A stretch of DNA of 43,108 nucleotides, from contig SIAM01000018.1 of assembly GCA_009691785.1 (NCBI GenBank), forward strand, positions 1 through 43,108. The letters run 5' to 3'. The notes below the pieces were generated by a model, which saw nothing but the letters and a program-made list of their open reading frames with translations, did not search any database and was not told where the DNA came from. The translations under genes were made by a program, and so were the position numbers. This DNA is from Phycisphaerales bacterium. GTDB lineage: Bacteria; Planctomycetota; Phycisphaerae; Phycisphaerales; SM1A02. Below are positions 16,601 to 23,980 of the stretch, piece after piece. Within the stretch, counting starts at the first letter, position 1; every line of letters begins with the position of its first letter.

Positions 16601-18200
16601 GTTCCACGCGGTAGCCGCGCAATTTCACTTGGCCATCAATGCGGCCAAGAAATTCAAAGTTGCCGCACGCGGCAAGGCGCGCCAAATCGCCCGTGCGATA
16701 AATGCGGCCAAACTCTGGATGATCGACAAATTTTTCCGCCGTCACCTCCGGACGATTGCGATAGCCACGCGCCACGCCAACGCCGCTGATGCAGAGTTCG
16801 CCCTCCACGCCAACTGCAACTTGTTGCAGCGACTCGTCCAGAATGTGCGCGGTGTGTCCAATGATGGGCTGGCCAATGGTGACCGCAACGCCGCTGTACA
16901 TGCGCGTGCGCACCACGGTCACGGTGCACTCGGTGGGGCCGTAGCCATTTTCCAACCAGCGACCATCGCTCCACAAATCAGCCAAATCCTGCGGCAAAGC
17001 TTCGCCGCCCACATAGACCAATTTCACATTGGGCAGCGCCTGCCGCGGATTTTGGCAACCCGTTGTGCGCAACAAAGTTGGCGGCGGACAGAACACGGTG
17101 ATGTTTTCCTGATTCAGCCACGGAATTAAATCGGGGCCAAGGCGCACGGTTTCATCATCAAGCAACACAAGCGTGGCGCCCACCGCAAACGCAAGCCACG
17201 TTTCTTCTATGGACGAGTCGTAGGCGGGCGAAGAAAATTGCGCAACGCGGTCGCTGTGGTCAAGGCCGTAGCGCGCCTTGTCGGCGTTGACCAAGTTGGC
17301 AACGCTGTGATGTTCAATCATGACGCCCTTGGGCTTGCCTGTTGTTCCAGATGTGTAAATGACATACGCCAGCGAGCGCGGGTGAATTGTTGGCGGCGTG
17401 AATGTGGAAGTTGGTGGGGAGGTATTTTCGGAAGTTGTTTGCGACATGAACGCAAATGTTGTTTGCGTAGAAGATGTGAACTCTTGTTGCGCGGTGACTG
17501 CGGAAGTTTTTTGCGGCGTGGTTGTGAATTTTGTTGGCGGCGTAATTGTGAAAATTGTTTGCTTTGTTGTGGAAGATGCCGAAGTGTTGGCTTGTGCATG
17601 CGCCGATGGCGAATGCGCCGATGGCGAATGCGCCGATGGCGAATGCGCCGATGCCGAATGAGCCGATGCCGAATGCGCCGATGCCGAATGCGCCGATGTC
17701 GAATGCGCCGAGTGCGTGAGCGCCGCGACATCAATCACAAGTCGATCACCCGCAAGATCCGCCGCGGCAAGTCGCGCCACGCCCGCGGCGTCAGTCAAAA
17801 TCACGCGGGCGTCCGCGTCCACAAGCACCGCGCGAATGTGGTCATTTGGAAAGAGCGGGTCTAGGCATGTGAACGCCGCGCTGGCGCGCAACACGCCAAG
17901 TTGCGACGCGTACAAACTGGCGGTTTCACGCGGCAAAAGTACGGCGACAATGGATTCGTTCTCGTGCGAGTGGGGCTGCGCGGCGGCGTTGTCTTGGTGC
18001 GCGTGATTTGTTTTTGCGGGGCCAGAATATTTTTCCAGGTGCGCACCCACGGCGCGCGCAACTTCGGCGGCGGCGCGATCAAGTTGCGCGTACGTGGTGA
18101 GTTGTCTGTGCGTGCGCTCGCGGCCGGGCGGAACATCAATCGCCACCACGTCTGGATGAAGCGCAACGTTGTGCGCAAATAGATCAGTCAGCAATTGCAT
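13632..18200 (-). CDS. Pls-like single-module NRPS: adenylation-thiolation-membrane-tandem left-handed beta-helix domains
   Basis: 1522 residues from ATG 18200; the frame is open to 18383 but those 61 codons come from intergenic repeats. Adenylation domain: YVIYTSGTTGKPKGV (about 277), SSIEETWLAFAVGAT, NGYGPTECTV, YRTGDLAR, RIDGQVKLRGYRVEL and GGKIARAKLP. Thiolation site LGGDSL is near 670. After a repeat linker (about 729-805) come six predicted membrane helices alternating with three hexapeptide (left-handed beta-helix) blocks, around IGKNVHIHRSVDIRGG, ITIGDTCFF-like and LSIGDNATVDCNF. This A-T-TM-C1-C2-C3 order is that of epsilon-poly-L-lysine synthetase and relatives (TIGR02353 terminal domain), which join one amino acid into isopeptide homopolymers at the membrane. 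The adenylated amino acid is not known; Glu at the position corresponding to GrsA 239 may favour a basic side chain (inference). A 115-residue low-complexity insertion sits before motif A3. Confidence 0.9.
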   Translation of the reverse strand: MQLLTDLFAHNVALHPDVVAIDVPPGRERTHRQLTTYAQLDRAAAEVARAVGAHLEKYSGPAKTNHAHQDNAAAQPHSHENESIVAVLLPRETASLYASQLGVLRASAAFTCLDPLFPNDHIRAVLVDADARVILTDAAGVARLAAADLAGDRLVIDVAALTHSAHSTSAHSASAHSASAHSASAHSPSAHSPSAHSPSAHAQANTSASSTTKQTIFTITPPTKFTTTPQKTSAVTAQQEFTSSTQTTFAFMSQTTSENTSPPTSTFTPPTIHPRSLAYVIYTSGTTGKPKGVMIEHHSVANLVNADKARYGLDHSDRVAQFSSPAYDSSIEETWLAFAVGATLVLLDDETVRLGPDLIPWLNQENITVFCPPPTLLRTTGCQNPRQALPNVKLVYVGGEALPQDLADLWSDGRWLENGYGPTECTVTVVRTRMYSGVAVTIGQPIIGHTAHILDESLQQVAVGVEGELCISGVGVARGYRNRPEVTAEKFVDHPEFGRIYRTGDLARLAACGNFEFLGRIDGQVKLRGYRVELAAIDSLLGQCDGVLEAACRVQGNEGAHIIVAHIVASDINAPPHFDALRDALTKALPSYMVPSKFVLIDRVPRTIGGKIARAKLPEVDAGVALQARDTPAVAPSNEHEHIILSAFARALKRTDELSIDDDFFITLGGDSLSAVGALCTLRTHPPTARLTVRDLYMLRTTQRLAQRAQELQLKFGANKSRAATHAENKSFGATESFGATESFGATESFGATTHAHANQIATATNTTATATNTTATATNTTATATNTTATATNTTATATNTTATEHFAAPRARVGERAANPLLAALAQSIGLIASLITTGAAAYALVFMALPALANTLGVKVLIAVSPVLLAVALVVYSAFTIALAVLAKRVLLGRVRTTTMPVFSARYLRFWSVQQMARTIPWGMLEGTIFFNAVLRLLGARIGKNVHIHRSVDIRGGAWDLLTIGNNVTLAQESSVGIVELCDGQLVLAPVTIGNGCTIDVRAGVSHNTNMEPGSSLGALSWLHEGEYIPTGERWDGVPAEKVGMTEPAPANPRGQSLQPIRHGLLTLLSLWVQTTISALPWMALAYLYIDAPMNPRANPLAFMLFVLVGAPACVVTGLIAQALALRLLARTRPGAVNRWSAEYVCIWAKSHALERACLWLSGTLFWPTWLRLAGMRIGRGCEISTIIDVVPDTVTIGDTCFFADGIYFAAPRVHRNVVTIGATTLGNNTFIGNHAVIPAGHAYPDDFFVGVSTVANASVASADSAWFGHPPMQLPRREVVQVDRRLTHNPSAIRYLNRLMWEALRFLLPVYPITVAAAWIIALATAKASTNFNAPTVAFVIAPLATLAAAIAMIGCIVFLKWTLIGRVQPGQHVLWSCWCSRWDFLFVAWSFYARGFLERLEGTVFLAVFLRMIGVRIGKRVVLGGGFTQVVDPDMLSIGDNATVDCNFQAHSFEDRILKIDHVHIGSGASLGHHAVLFYGANIGDGALVTPHSVIMKYERLDANATYAGCPAERVAD
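15786..15919 (-). repeat. 21-bp in-frame tandem repeat, 6 copies (Thr/Ala/Asn heptads)
   Basis: Plus-strand unit GTTGTGTTTGTTGCGGTGGC plus G recurs at 15793, 15814, 15835, 15856, 15877 and 15898. On the coding strand it gives the heptad TNTTATA. It lies in the linker between the thiolation domain and the first membrane helix of the Pls-like protein. All reading frames stay open through it, which creates long spurious antisense frames. Confidence 0.96.
15943..16014 (-). repeat. 18-bp in-frame tandem repeat, 4 copies (FGATES)
   Basis: Plus-strand unit GTTGCGCCGAAGCTTTCA at 15943, 15961 and 15979, with a last variant at 15997. It encodes the hexapeptide SFGATE. It is the second repeat block in the same synthetase linker, only 24 bases from the 21-bp array and unrelated to it in sequence. 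Confidence 0.95.
17600..17704 (-). repeat. 15-bp in-frame tandem repeat, 7 copies (SAHSA/SAHSP)
   Basis: Plus-strand unit GCGCCGATGGCGAAT, drifting to GCGCCGATGCCGAAT, recurs every 15 bases from 17600 to 17704. It encodes Ser-Ala-His-Ser-(Ala/Pro). Together with the Thr-rich stretch at about 17395-17600 it forms a 115-residue insertion in the adenylation domain just ahead of the ATP-binding motif A3, a place where the family is normally compact. Confidence 0.94.
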
Positions 18201-18235
18201 CAAATGTATCTTATGAATTATTGCGCTATCAATGC

Positions 18236-18400
18236 GGTTGCCACAGGGGCTCAGACAACGCGCTTCATAAATACCGAGCCCCCGTCGCTCAGACAACCGC
18301 GCTGCATAAAAGAGGTTGCCACAGGGGTTCAGACAACGCACACCACGCGAGCATGGCTCGCGAGGTTGCTCAACTCGCCCCATTTTGTGGCAACCTCTTT
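18236..18400. repeat. Intergenic direct and inverted repeats with large hairpin potential
   Basis: GGTTGCCACAGGGG occurs at 18236-18249 and 18314-18327, and (C/T)TCAGACAAC at 18250, 18288 and 18328. A perfect 15-nt inverted pair, AAAGAGGTTGCCACA at 18309-18323 and TGTGGCAACCTCTTT at 18386-18400, encloses a second hairpin, CGCGAGC-ATG-GCTCGCG at 18346-18362. This looks like a repeat-in-palindrome type element or a structured leader. It sits between the starts of the divergent synthetase and carbonic anhydrase genes. Confidence 0.8.
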
Positions 18401-18523
18401 GATTTCGGTTAATCCTGCCTATTTCACAACAAAATTAGACTTGCAACTACAAAGAAATTATGTACTTTATTGTTTTCTGTTTGTTAATCCATACATCAAC
18501 ATAATTCTTTTAGGGGTGCATTC
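18401..18523 (+). promoter_or_regulatory. AT-rich leader of the carbonic anhydrase gene
   Basis: This stretch is clearly more AT-rich than the surroundings and holds no open frame of note. AGGGGTG at about 18512-18518 is a plausible ribosome binding site for ATG 18524. A promoter is likely in it, but no -35/-10 pair is convincing enough to place. Confidence 0.4.
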
Positions 18524-19264
18524 ATGAAAAATATTCATAAGAGTCAAATTGCTTTCGTAATTGCGGGTCTGATTGGTTTAAACGCCGCGGTTGGAATTGC
18601 GGCGCAAAAATCTGATTCAACGCAACCCACTCGCGCCAACGCCAACACTTCGCCGGCCGCCGCGATTGCATATTTGAATTATAAAAATAAGGATGGCGTT
18701 GCCACCAAAGAGGCGTACTTTGCAAAAAATCCTGCCGCGCGCGTTATAAAGCTCGCAGGTCAATCGCCATACGTTGCCATTCTCAGTTGCGCGGATTCAC
18801 GCGTTCCCATGGAGTCCGTGATTGAATCCGACTCCGGCTCGCTGGTCAGCGATATTTTCTCTGTGCGCGTGGCGGGCAATGTTGTTGGCGATGACGCCAT
18901 CGCATCACTTGAGTACGCGGTGAAATATCTCAACACGCCTTTGCTGCTTGTGCTTGGACATGAACAATGCGGCGCCGTAAGCGCAACCATGGGTGACTAT
19001 GGAGTTGGCGGCGCGCTTCCGCAGTTGCTTGGAAAGATTCGACCAGCGATTCAAACCGGCACAAAGAATTGCAAGGACTGCACAAAAGAGCAATTGTTCG
19101 AAAAGTGCATCGAGGAGAACGTCCGTCTGGGCATGAATGAACTCATGAAACGCAGCGAGAAAATTCGCACGCTTGTGGGCGAAGGCAAGATTGCGATTGG
19201 ATGCGGCGTGATCAATCTTGAGAACAACAAGATCAAATGGGTCGATGCTCCCGCCGTTAAATAA
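18524..19264 (+). CDS. Secreted beta-class carbonic anhydrase
   Basis: 246 residues. An N-terminal signal peptide (IAFVIAGLIGLNAAVGIAAQ) points to the periplasm. The zinc site is complete: Cys89, Asp91 and Arg93 in CADSRVP, and His146 and Cys149 in GHEQCGAV. The enzyme interconverts carbon dioxide and bicarbonate. An extra cysteine pair (NCKDC) lies in the loop after the second zinc motif and could form a disulfide in the periplasm. A porin-like gene follows after 18 bases, so the two may be co-transcribed. The family is certain; why it is exported is not known. Confidence 0.95.
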   Translation: MKNIHKSQIAFVIAGLIGLNAAVGIAAQKSDSTQPTRANANTSPAAAIAYLNYKNKDGVATKEAYFAKNPAARVIKLAGQSPYVAILSCADSRVPMESVIESDSGSLVSDIFSVRVAGNVVGDDAIASLEYAVKYLNTPLLLVLGHEQCGAVSATMGDYGVGGALPQLLGKIRPAIQTGTKNCKDCTKEQLFEKCIEENVRLGMNELMKRSEKIRTLVGEGKIAIGCGVINLENNKIKWVDAPAVK

Positions 19265-19282
19265 GTCAGTTACGATGGCATC

Positions 19283-20023
19283 ATGGCACTGGCGCAATTA
19301 GCATTTTTGTTGATGGCTGCGTTGCTGTCACAGGCAACGGGCGCAACCATAACAAATGACGCGCCCACCAACGCGCAGTCCAGTGGTGGCGATGGCGTGA
19401 CCACCGGCGCAACAGCGGCGCAATCAACAAGTGGGACTGATTCAAACACGGCGGCAAACATCCAGATTCTGCGCGAGATGGAGGCACTGCGAAAGCAGAA
19501 CGCCGCCCTTGCCGAGGACATGGAGGCCATGCGCAAGCAGAACAAGTCGCTCGAAGGCAGCGTTGCGGATTTGCAAGTTCAGCAAAATGGCATCGGGCTT
19601 TCGCAAGAGCGCGCCAAGGAAGTTCGCCATGTTGTGGAGGATGTTCTGAAGGATGCAGATTCGCGCGCCTCTTTAACGCCGGCGGTTCCAACCGCGGGCT
19701 TTGGTGATCGCGGATTTTTTATTGCCAGCCCCGATGGCAACTTTAGGTTGAACCTGAGCGGGCAATTACAAATTCGCTACGCCGCAAATTTTCTAAGCAG
19801 CCGCGACTACAGCATTCTCAACGCCAACCCAGGCGCTGGAGTGAATTGGTTTATTGCTGGCCGCCAAATCAAGCTGACCACGGATATTGGTTTTACCACG
19901 GCGCCACTGTGGTTTAACAACGGCATTTACGGCGCGGGTGTTGCCGGAACCAATTACCGCGTTGAGCCTTCGGGCGGTGGCGGCCAAATTGTTGTGCGCT
20001 CGCAGTTGCAGTTACTATTTTAA
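19283..20023 (+). CDS. OprO/OprP-like porin with internal deletion
   Basis: 246 residues, about half the length usual for this family. N-terminal signal peptide (LAFLLMAALLSQATGA), a coiled coil (about residues 60-115, with repeated MEALRKQNAALAEDMEAMRK pattern), then DRGFFIASPDGNFRLNLSGQ and the first barrel strand QLQIRYAANF. After SSRDYSILNANP it jumps to what looks like the last strands (VNWFIAGRQIKLTTDIGF ... VVRSQLQLLF) with a C-terminal Phe that serves as the barrel assembly signal. The middle strands are missing, so a full 16-strand barrel cannot form. The frame is intact across the join. It is probably a deletion derivative; whether it still makes a small product is unknown. Confidence 0.72.
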   Translation: MALAQLAFLLMAALLSQATGATITNDAPTNAQSSGGDGVTTGATAAQSTSGTDSNTAANIQILREMEALRKQNAALAEDMEAMRKQNKSLEGSVADLQVQQNGIGLSQERAKEVRHVVEDVLKDADSRASLTPAVPTAGFGDRGFFIASPDGNFRLNLSGQLQIRYAANFLSSRDYSILNANPGAGVNWFIAGRQIKLTTDIGFTTAPLWFNNGIYGAGVAGTNYRVEPSGGGGQIVVRSQLQLLF

Positions 20024-20025
20024 AT

Positions 20026-20433
20026 ATGCTCCACACCCTGCTCAATCCAATTTCGTTCGCGCAACTCATGGCGTCTTTGTTCTTGGCAATTCTGTTCTTG
20101 CAGTCGGGCTTGGACAAGGTCTTCAATTTTGCGGACAACCTGGGCTGGCTCACGGGGCACTTTTCAAAAACGCCGTTTCGTAGCCAAGTGAAAATGATGT
20201 TGATCACCGTCACTATTGCGGAAGTGGCGGCCGGCGTTCTGGCGCTCATGGGCGTCTGGCAAATTGCAATGAACGGCGAAAAAACATTCGCCATGTACGG
20301 CGTGCGACTTGCAACGCTAGACATTGTCATGTTGTTCTTTGGCCAGCGCATTGCCAAGGATTACGCCGGCGCCGCTGCGCTTGTGCCGTACTTTATTTTA
20401 TGCGTGGGACAAGTTGTGCTGTTAGGGCAGTGA
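20026..20433 (+). CDS. DoxX-family inner-membrane protein
   Basis: 135 residues with four predicted membrane helices, beginning with FAQLMASLFLAILFLQSGLDKV, the typical DoxX opening where the helix ends in a Gly-Leu-x-Lys motif. It starts two bases after the porin stop, so it is likely read from the same message. DoxX proteins occur with thiol and redox systems in some bacteria, but the family as a whole has no settled role. Nothing in the sequence narrows this. Confidence 0.85.
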   Translation: MLHTLLNPISFAQLMASLFLAILFLQSGLDKVFNFADNLGWLTGHFSKTPFRSQVKMMLITVTIAEVAAGVLALMGVWQIAMNGEKTFAMYGVRLATLDIVMLFFGQRIAKDYAGAAALVPYFILCVGQVVLLGQ

Positions 20434-20476
20434 TTTTTTATAGCCGTTCTTCAATACAACTTGGGTTGTGCGCTAG

Positions 20477-20614
20477 CGTCCCGCGGTGTTGGGTTAACGT
20501 CCCGCGGTGTTGGGTTAACGTCCCGCGGTGTTGGGTTAACGTCCCGCGGTGTTGGGTTAACGTCCCGCGGTGTTGGGTTAACGTCCCGCGGTGTTGGGTT
20601 AACGTCCCGCGGCT
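20477..20614. repeat. 21-bp tandem repeat, 6.5 copies, intergenic
   Basis: Unit CGTCCCGCGGTGTTGGGTTA plus A at 20477, 20498, 20519, 20540, 20561 and 20582, and a partial copy from 20603. It lies between the DoxX stop and the homoserine kinase start. At its end CCGCGG-CTTCGC-CCGCGG can form a short GC-rich hairpin. Although a multiple of three, the array belongs to no recognisable gene; the frames running through it read RDVNPTP or VPRCWVN repeatedly and start and end in unrelated sequence. Confidence 0.95.
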
Positions 20615-20644
20615 TCGCCCGCGGCTGATACTTTGCACGCATTC

Positions 20645-21715
20645 ATGTCTGTCTACACAACAGTCACGCAGACGCAACTGGCCGAGTGGTTGAAAAACTA
20701 TTCGCTTGGACCGCTGCAAAACATGCAGGGTATTTTGTCCGGCATAGAGAACACAAATTATTTTGTCACCACCTCGCTGGGGAAATATGTGTTGACGTTG
20801 TTCGAGCACATGGCCGCGAAGGAGTTGCCGTATTACGCGCAACTCATGGCGCACTTGGCGGCGCGCGGCTTTGCGTGTCCAACGCCCGTGGCAAATTCCC
20901 ACGGCCAGTTCATTGGAGAATTGAACTGCAAGCCCGCGTTGTTGGTGACATATTTGCCAGGTGAATCAGTGGCGCATGTTTCGCCGAAGCAGTGCGAGCA
21001 AGTTGGCGCTGCGCTTGCGCAATTGCATCACGCGGGGCAGGGCTTTGGGCAGCGCATGTTGAATCCGCGCGGGCCGCATTGGTGGAAAACATATTCGCAA
21101 CTTCTGCGGCGCAAAGTGACGCCCGCCGAGTTGCGATTGATTGAAAGTGAAATTCATTTTCAGGCTCAACACTCGCACGCCCACTTGCCGCACGGAGTGA
21201 TCCACGGCGATTTGTTTCGCGACAATATTTTATTTGAACGCGCCGTCAGCGCGGGTGGCGGCAATGCGGGGTTGAAACACAACAACGCCAACGCGGGTGG
21301 CGGCCACGCGGCGTTGAAACACAACAACGCCAACCCTGGTGTTGATGGAGTGCCACCGCAACACTTACGCATTGGCGGCGTGATTGACTTTTATTTTGCT
21401 TGCGATGACGTGCTGTTGTTAGACGCGGCCGTCACCGCCAATGATTGGTGTCTGCGCTCCGATGCCACCTTGGATCGCGACCAACTCGCGGCGCTACTGC
21501 GTGGCTATCGACCTGACAAGAAGTACAGCGACGCAGAAAAAACCGCGTGGCCAATTCTGTTGCGCGCCGCCGCGCTTCGCACGTGGCTTGGTCGCTTGGG
21601 CTACAACCACTTTCCGCTGCAAGGCGAAATGACATTCACCAAGGACGCGGGGTTGTATCAACGCTTGTTGCAGCAACACATAGCCGCACCAGTTCACATT
21701 GATCAACTGATGTAA
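20645..21715 (+). CDS. thrB: Homoserine kinase, APH-fold type (ThrB2/TIGR00938)
   Basis: 356 residues from ATG 20645; this start gives the family N terminus MSVYTTVTQTQLAEWL. The lobe with QGILSGIENTNYFV and KYVLTLFEH is the ATP-binding part, and VIHGDLFRDNILF carries catalytic Asp189 and Asn194. It phosphorylates homoserine in threonine synthesis; this fold is distinct from the GHMP homoserine kinases of enteric bacteria. A 28-residue duplication (two GGGNAGLKHNNAN-type units, bases 21251-21334) is inserted between the catalytic loop and the metal-binding GVIDFYFACDD, close to the active site. No other threonine genes are nearby. A broader kinase function is possible but the match is good across the full length. 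Confidence 0.87.
   Translation: MSVYTTVTQTQLAEWLKNYSLGPLQNMQGILSGIENTNYFVTTSLGKYVLTLFEHMAAKELPYYAQLMAHLAARGFACPTPVANSHGQFIGELNCKPALLVTYLPGESVAHVSPKQCEQVGAALAQLHHAGQGFGQRMLNPRGPHWWKTYSQLLRRKVTPAELRLIESEIHFQAQHSHAHLPHGVIHGDLFRDNILFERAVSAGGGNAGLKHNNANAGGGHAALKHNNANPGVDGVPPQHLRIGGVIDFYFACDDVLLLDAAVTANDWCLRSDATLDRDQLAALLRGYRPDKKYSDAEKTAWPILLRAAALRTWLGRLGYNHFPLQGEMTFTKDAGLYQRLLQQHIAAPVHIDQLM
21251..21334 (+). repeat. 42-bp in-frame duplication inside homoserine kinase
   Basis: Two 42-bp units, 21251-21292 and 21293-21334, differ at only a few bases. Each encodes Ala-Gly-Gly-Gly-(Asn/His)-Ala-(Gly/Ala)-Leu-Lys-His-Asn-Asn-Ala-Asn. It is inserted just after the catalytic loop of the kinase, where homologues have only a short turn. 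Confidence 0.92.
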
Positions 21716-21844
21716 TGCGCGTTGGCCGCAAGCGCGCGCAAAACATTCATTCCGCGGCACTTTGAGTGATTTTAAATTCATGCTTCGCCACACGATTTCA
21801 CCCGCACTTCTGCGCACAACAATGCATTACAGTTTGTGAGGTCC

Positions 21845-23980
21845 ATGAATCATTCCGCATCCGCAACCATGTCGCACCAGCACCAACATGCCAAGGAGCC
21901 TGCGTGGTGGAATTTAATCAAGGCGGATCTTGCGCCACACTCCGCGCGTTGGAAGCACGCCACCAAACTTGCGCTGGCCGGCGGTTTAATTATCGCGCTG
22001 CAACAAATTTTACACTTTGAAATTATGTATCCAGCCATGACGGTCATGTTGGTGGTGACTGAGTTGAAGGGCTTCAGCACCGTCACGCGCTTTGTGTTGA
22101 ACTTTTTTGCCGCCACATTTGGCACCGGGCTTGCGGTGGTGGTGAGCGCGTTGTTTCTGCAGCAACCCATGTTCTTTTTGCCCGTCATGTGGGGCTACAT
22201 CATTGTGGTCATGTATTTTCTGGTCTCAAGCCGCTACCGCAGCACCCTCTTTGTGGGCGGCTACCCATTCATTGTCATCACCTATATGGTTTTGTTTGAC
22301 AAGGAAAACGCCGAGCACGTTGCCACTATTGTCTATCGGTCGGTGATTACGGGATTGGCGTGCGCCTCGTTGGTCATGATTTTTTTATGGCCGTTGGTTC
22401 CACTGAACGCGCTGCGCGAAAAAATTATTGAATGCGTGAAGCGCTCGCGCGAGTTGCTGGAATTGGTTCGCAAGGATTTGTCAGGCGAATGCGCGCTTGA
22501 TGTGGATTCAATTTTGCCTGAGTACTACCGTATGCAAACTCCTGAGATGTTGATGATGTTGGACAACGCGCAGACGGATTTTTCGTTTGACGGCGCTACC
22601 CGCCACAATTTGATTTCACTGATGGCATTTCAAAGCCGCGCCGCCGCGTGCCTTTATGTCGCGGCTGAACAAGTTGCAGAGCACCACGCGGACGCAACCC
22701 CGGCGGTGTTTGAACTTTTCCAAATCCTTGATCAGCGCTTGCACCACATGCTTGAGCAACTGGAAAATCCATCCATAGATGGCGCCGTTGCTGCGCCACC
22801 ACTTCAAATGGCGCCGCCACCTGAATGGCTTGAGCCAATGCAAAGAGTTGTGCAAGAAGCTGGCGTTGTGGCTCCCAACATAAACACATTTGCCGTGCTG
22901 AAAGATCAACCAGATTTTGTCACTCAAACATTGCGCAACTTAAAGCAGTCCTTGTCAAATATTTTCCGCCTTTCAGTGCTGAAGCCAAACATGCCCGCGC
23001 TGAAGCACGCCACCAAATGCGCAAGCGCCATCATGATTTGCGCCATCTTTTGCATTGCCATGAATTGGGATAAGGGCATTGGTTGCGTGGAGACGGTCAT
23101 GCTGGTGGTGCAGGCCACATTCGGCGGCACGCTGCTTATTGGCGGCTTGCGTGTGGCGGGAGTGGTCATGGGCTTCACGCTTTCTATTTGCGCCGTCATT
23201 TTCATCATGCCCATCATTACAACCATTCCTGGTTTTCTGTTGATGTTCATGATTATTCTTTTTGTCATGGGGTATGTCATGCACGGTTCGCCACGCGTCA
23301 GTGTGCCCGCGCTGCAAATCATGATTGTGTTTGATTTCTCGCTACTGCAGGTGACTCGTCCCGACATAAGTTTGTATCCCACCATGAATTTTTCGCTGGC
23401 CGTCATGATGGGCGTGTTCGTGACGTTCTGTGTGTATCGATTTTTGTGGCCGGTGCGCGCTGGCGACGAGTTGCTTCCGTGTTTAGCCACCACGGTGGAA
23501 TCCATCGCGGGCGTTGTTGAAAGCACCATCATAATGCCGCTTGCCATTTCACAATTTGATGACGCGCGCATTCATTTAGATGAGGATGTGTCCAAATTCC
23601 TTGCCTTCCACAACAACTTGCAGTTGGAAATGCATTGCCCAGCCGTGTGTTGCCTGTTGCAGTTGCGCGCGCTGTCATTGGCGGAAAAACTGTGCAACGA
23701 AATTTTACTTACGCTTGTTGCGGAGGTTGGCCAGAACTCAATGCCAGCCAGCGCAATTCCGGTTGCGCAGGTATTTGCCGACAATTTGCGCCGCTGCGCC
23801 AGCGCGTTACGCGGCGCGCAAGACGTGCAACTTGCACCGATGCCACCACGCATGGATGGTGATTCTGAAATTGCGCAGTGGATGCGCCACAGAAGTGACG
23901 AAGTTGCGAACGCGCTTGAGGTGTTCACGCAACTGCACGCCATGCCAATGAATGCGCCAACACTTATGGGTTTGGCGTAA
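21845..23980 (+). CDS. FUSC-family (AaeB/MdtO-like) efflux transporter, copy A
   Basis: About 711 residues from ATG 21845 (GTG 21836 is an alternative three codons upstream). It has the two-half FUSC layout: a first bundle of about six membrane helices (from LALAGGLIIALQQILHF), a cytoplasmic helical domain (about 200-375), a second bundle (from CASAIMICAIFCIAMNW through VTFCVYRFLWPV) and a cytoplasmic C-terminal domain. Family members such as AaeB and MdtO export aromatic acids or drugs with a HlyD-type adaptor. The adaptor and YtcA genes are next to it on the opposite strand, and the two stop codons overlap by 17 bases (23964-23980). Substrate unknown. Confidence 0.88.
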   Translation: MNHSASATMSHQHQHAKEPAWWNLIKADLAPHSARWKHATKLALAGGLIIALQQILHFEIMYPAMTVMLVVTELKGFSTVTRFVLNFFAATFGTGLAVVVSALFLQQPMFFLPVMWGYIIVVMYFLVSSRYRSTLFVGGYPFIVITYMVLFDKENAEHVATIVYRSVITGLACASLVMIFLWPLVPLNALREKIIECVKRSRELLELVRKDLSGECALDVDSILPEYYRMQTPEMLMMLDNAQTDFSFDGATRHNLISLMAFQSRAAACLYVAAEQVAEHHADATPAVFELFQILDQRLHHMLEQLENPSIDGAVAAPPLQMAPPPEWLEPMQRVVQEAGVVAPNINTFAVLKDQPDFVTQTLRNLKQSLSNIFRLSVLKPNMPALKHATKCASAIMICAIFCIAMNWDKGIGCVETVMLVVQATFGGTLLIGGLRVAGVVMGFTLSICAVIFIMPIITTIPGFLLMFMIILFVMGYVMHGSPRVSVPALQIMIVFDFSLLQVTRPDISLYPTMNFSLAVMMGVFVTFCVYRFLWPVRAGDELLPCLATTVESIAGVVESTIIMPLAISQFDDARIHLDEDVSKFLAFHNNLQLEMHCPAVCCLLQLRALSLAEKLCNEILLTLVAEVGQNSMPASAIPVAQVFADNLRRCASALRGAQDVQLAPMPPRMDGDSEIAQWMRHRSDEVANALEVFTQLHAMPMNAPTLMGLA

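Noticed and set aside
18201-18383. 61-residue N-terminal extension of the Pls-like synthetase
   Set aside because: These codons come from the intergenic repeat element and read a repeated CLxPCGN peptide; the family N terminus begins at ATG 18200.
20400-20693. Plus- and minus-strand frames through the 21-bp repeat (VPRCWVN or RDVNPTP peptides)
   Set aside because: No start context, no family features; the peptide repeats only mirror the DNA repeat.
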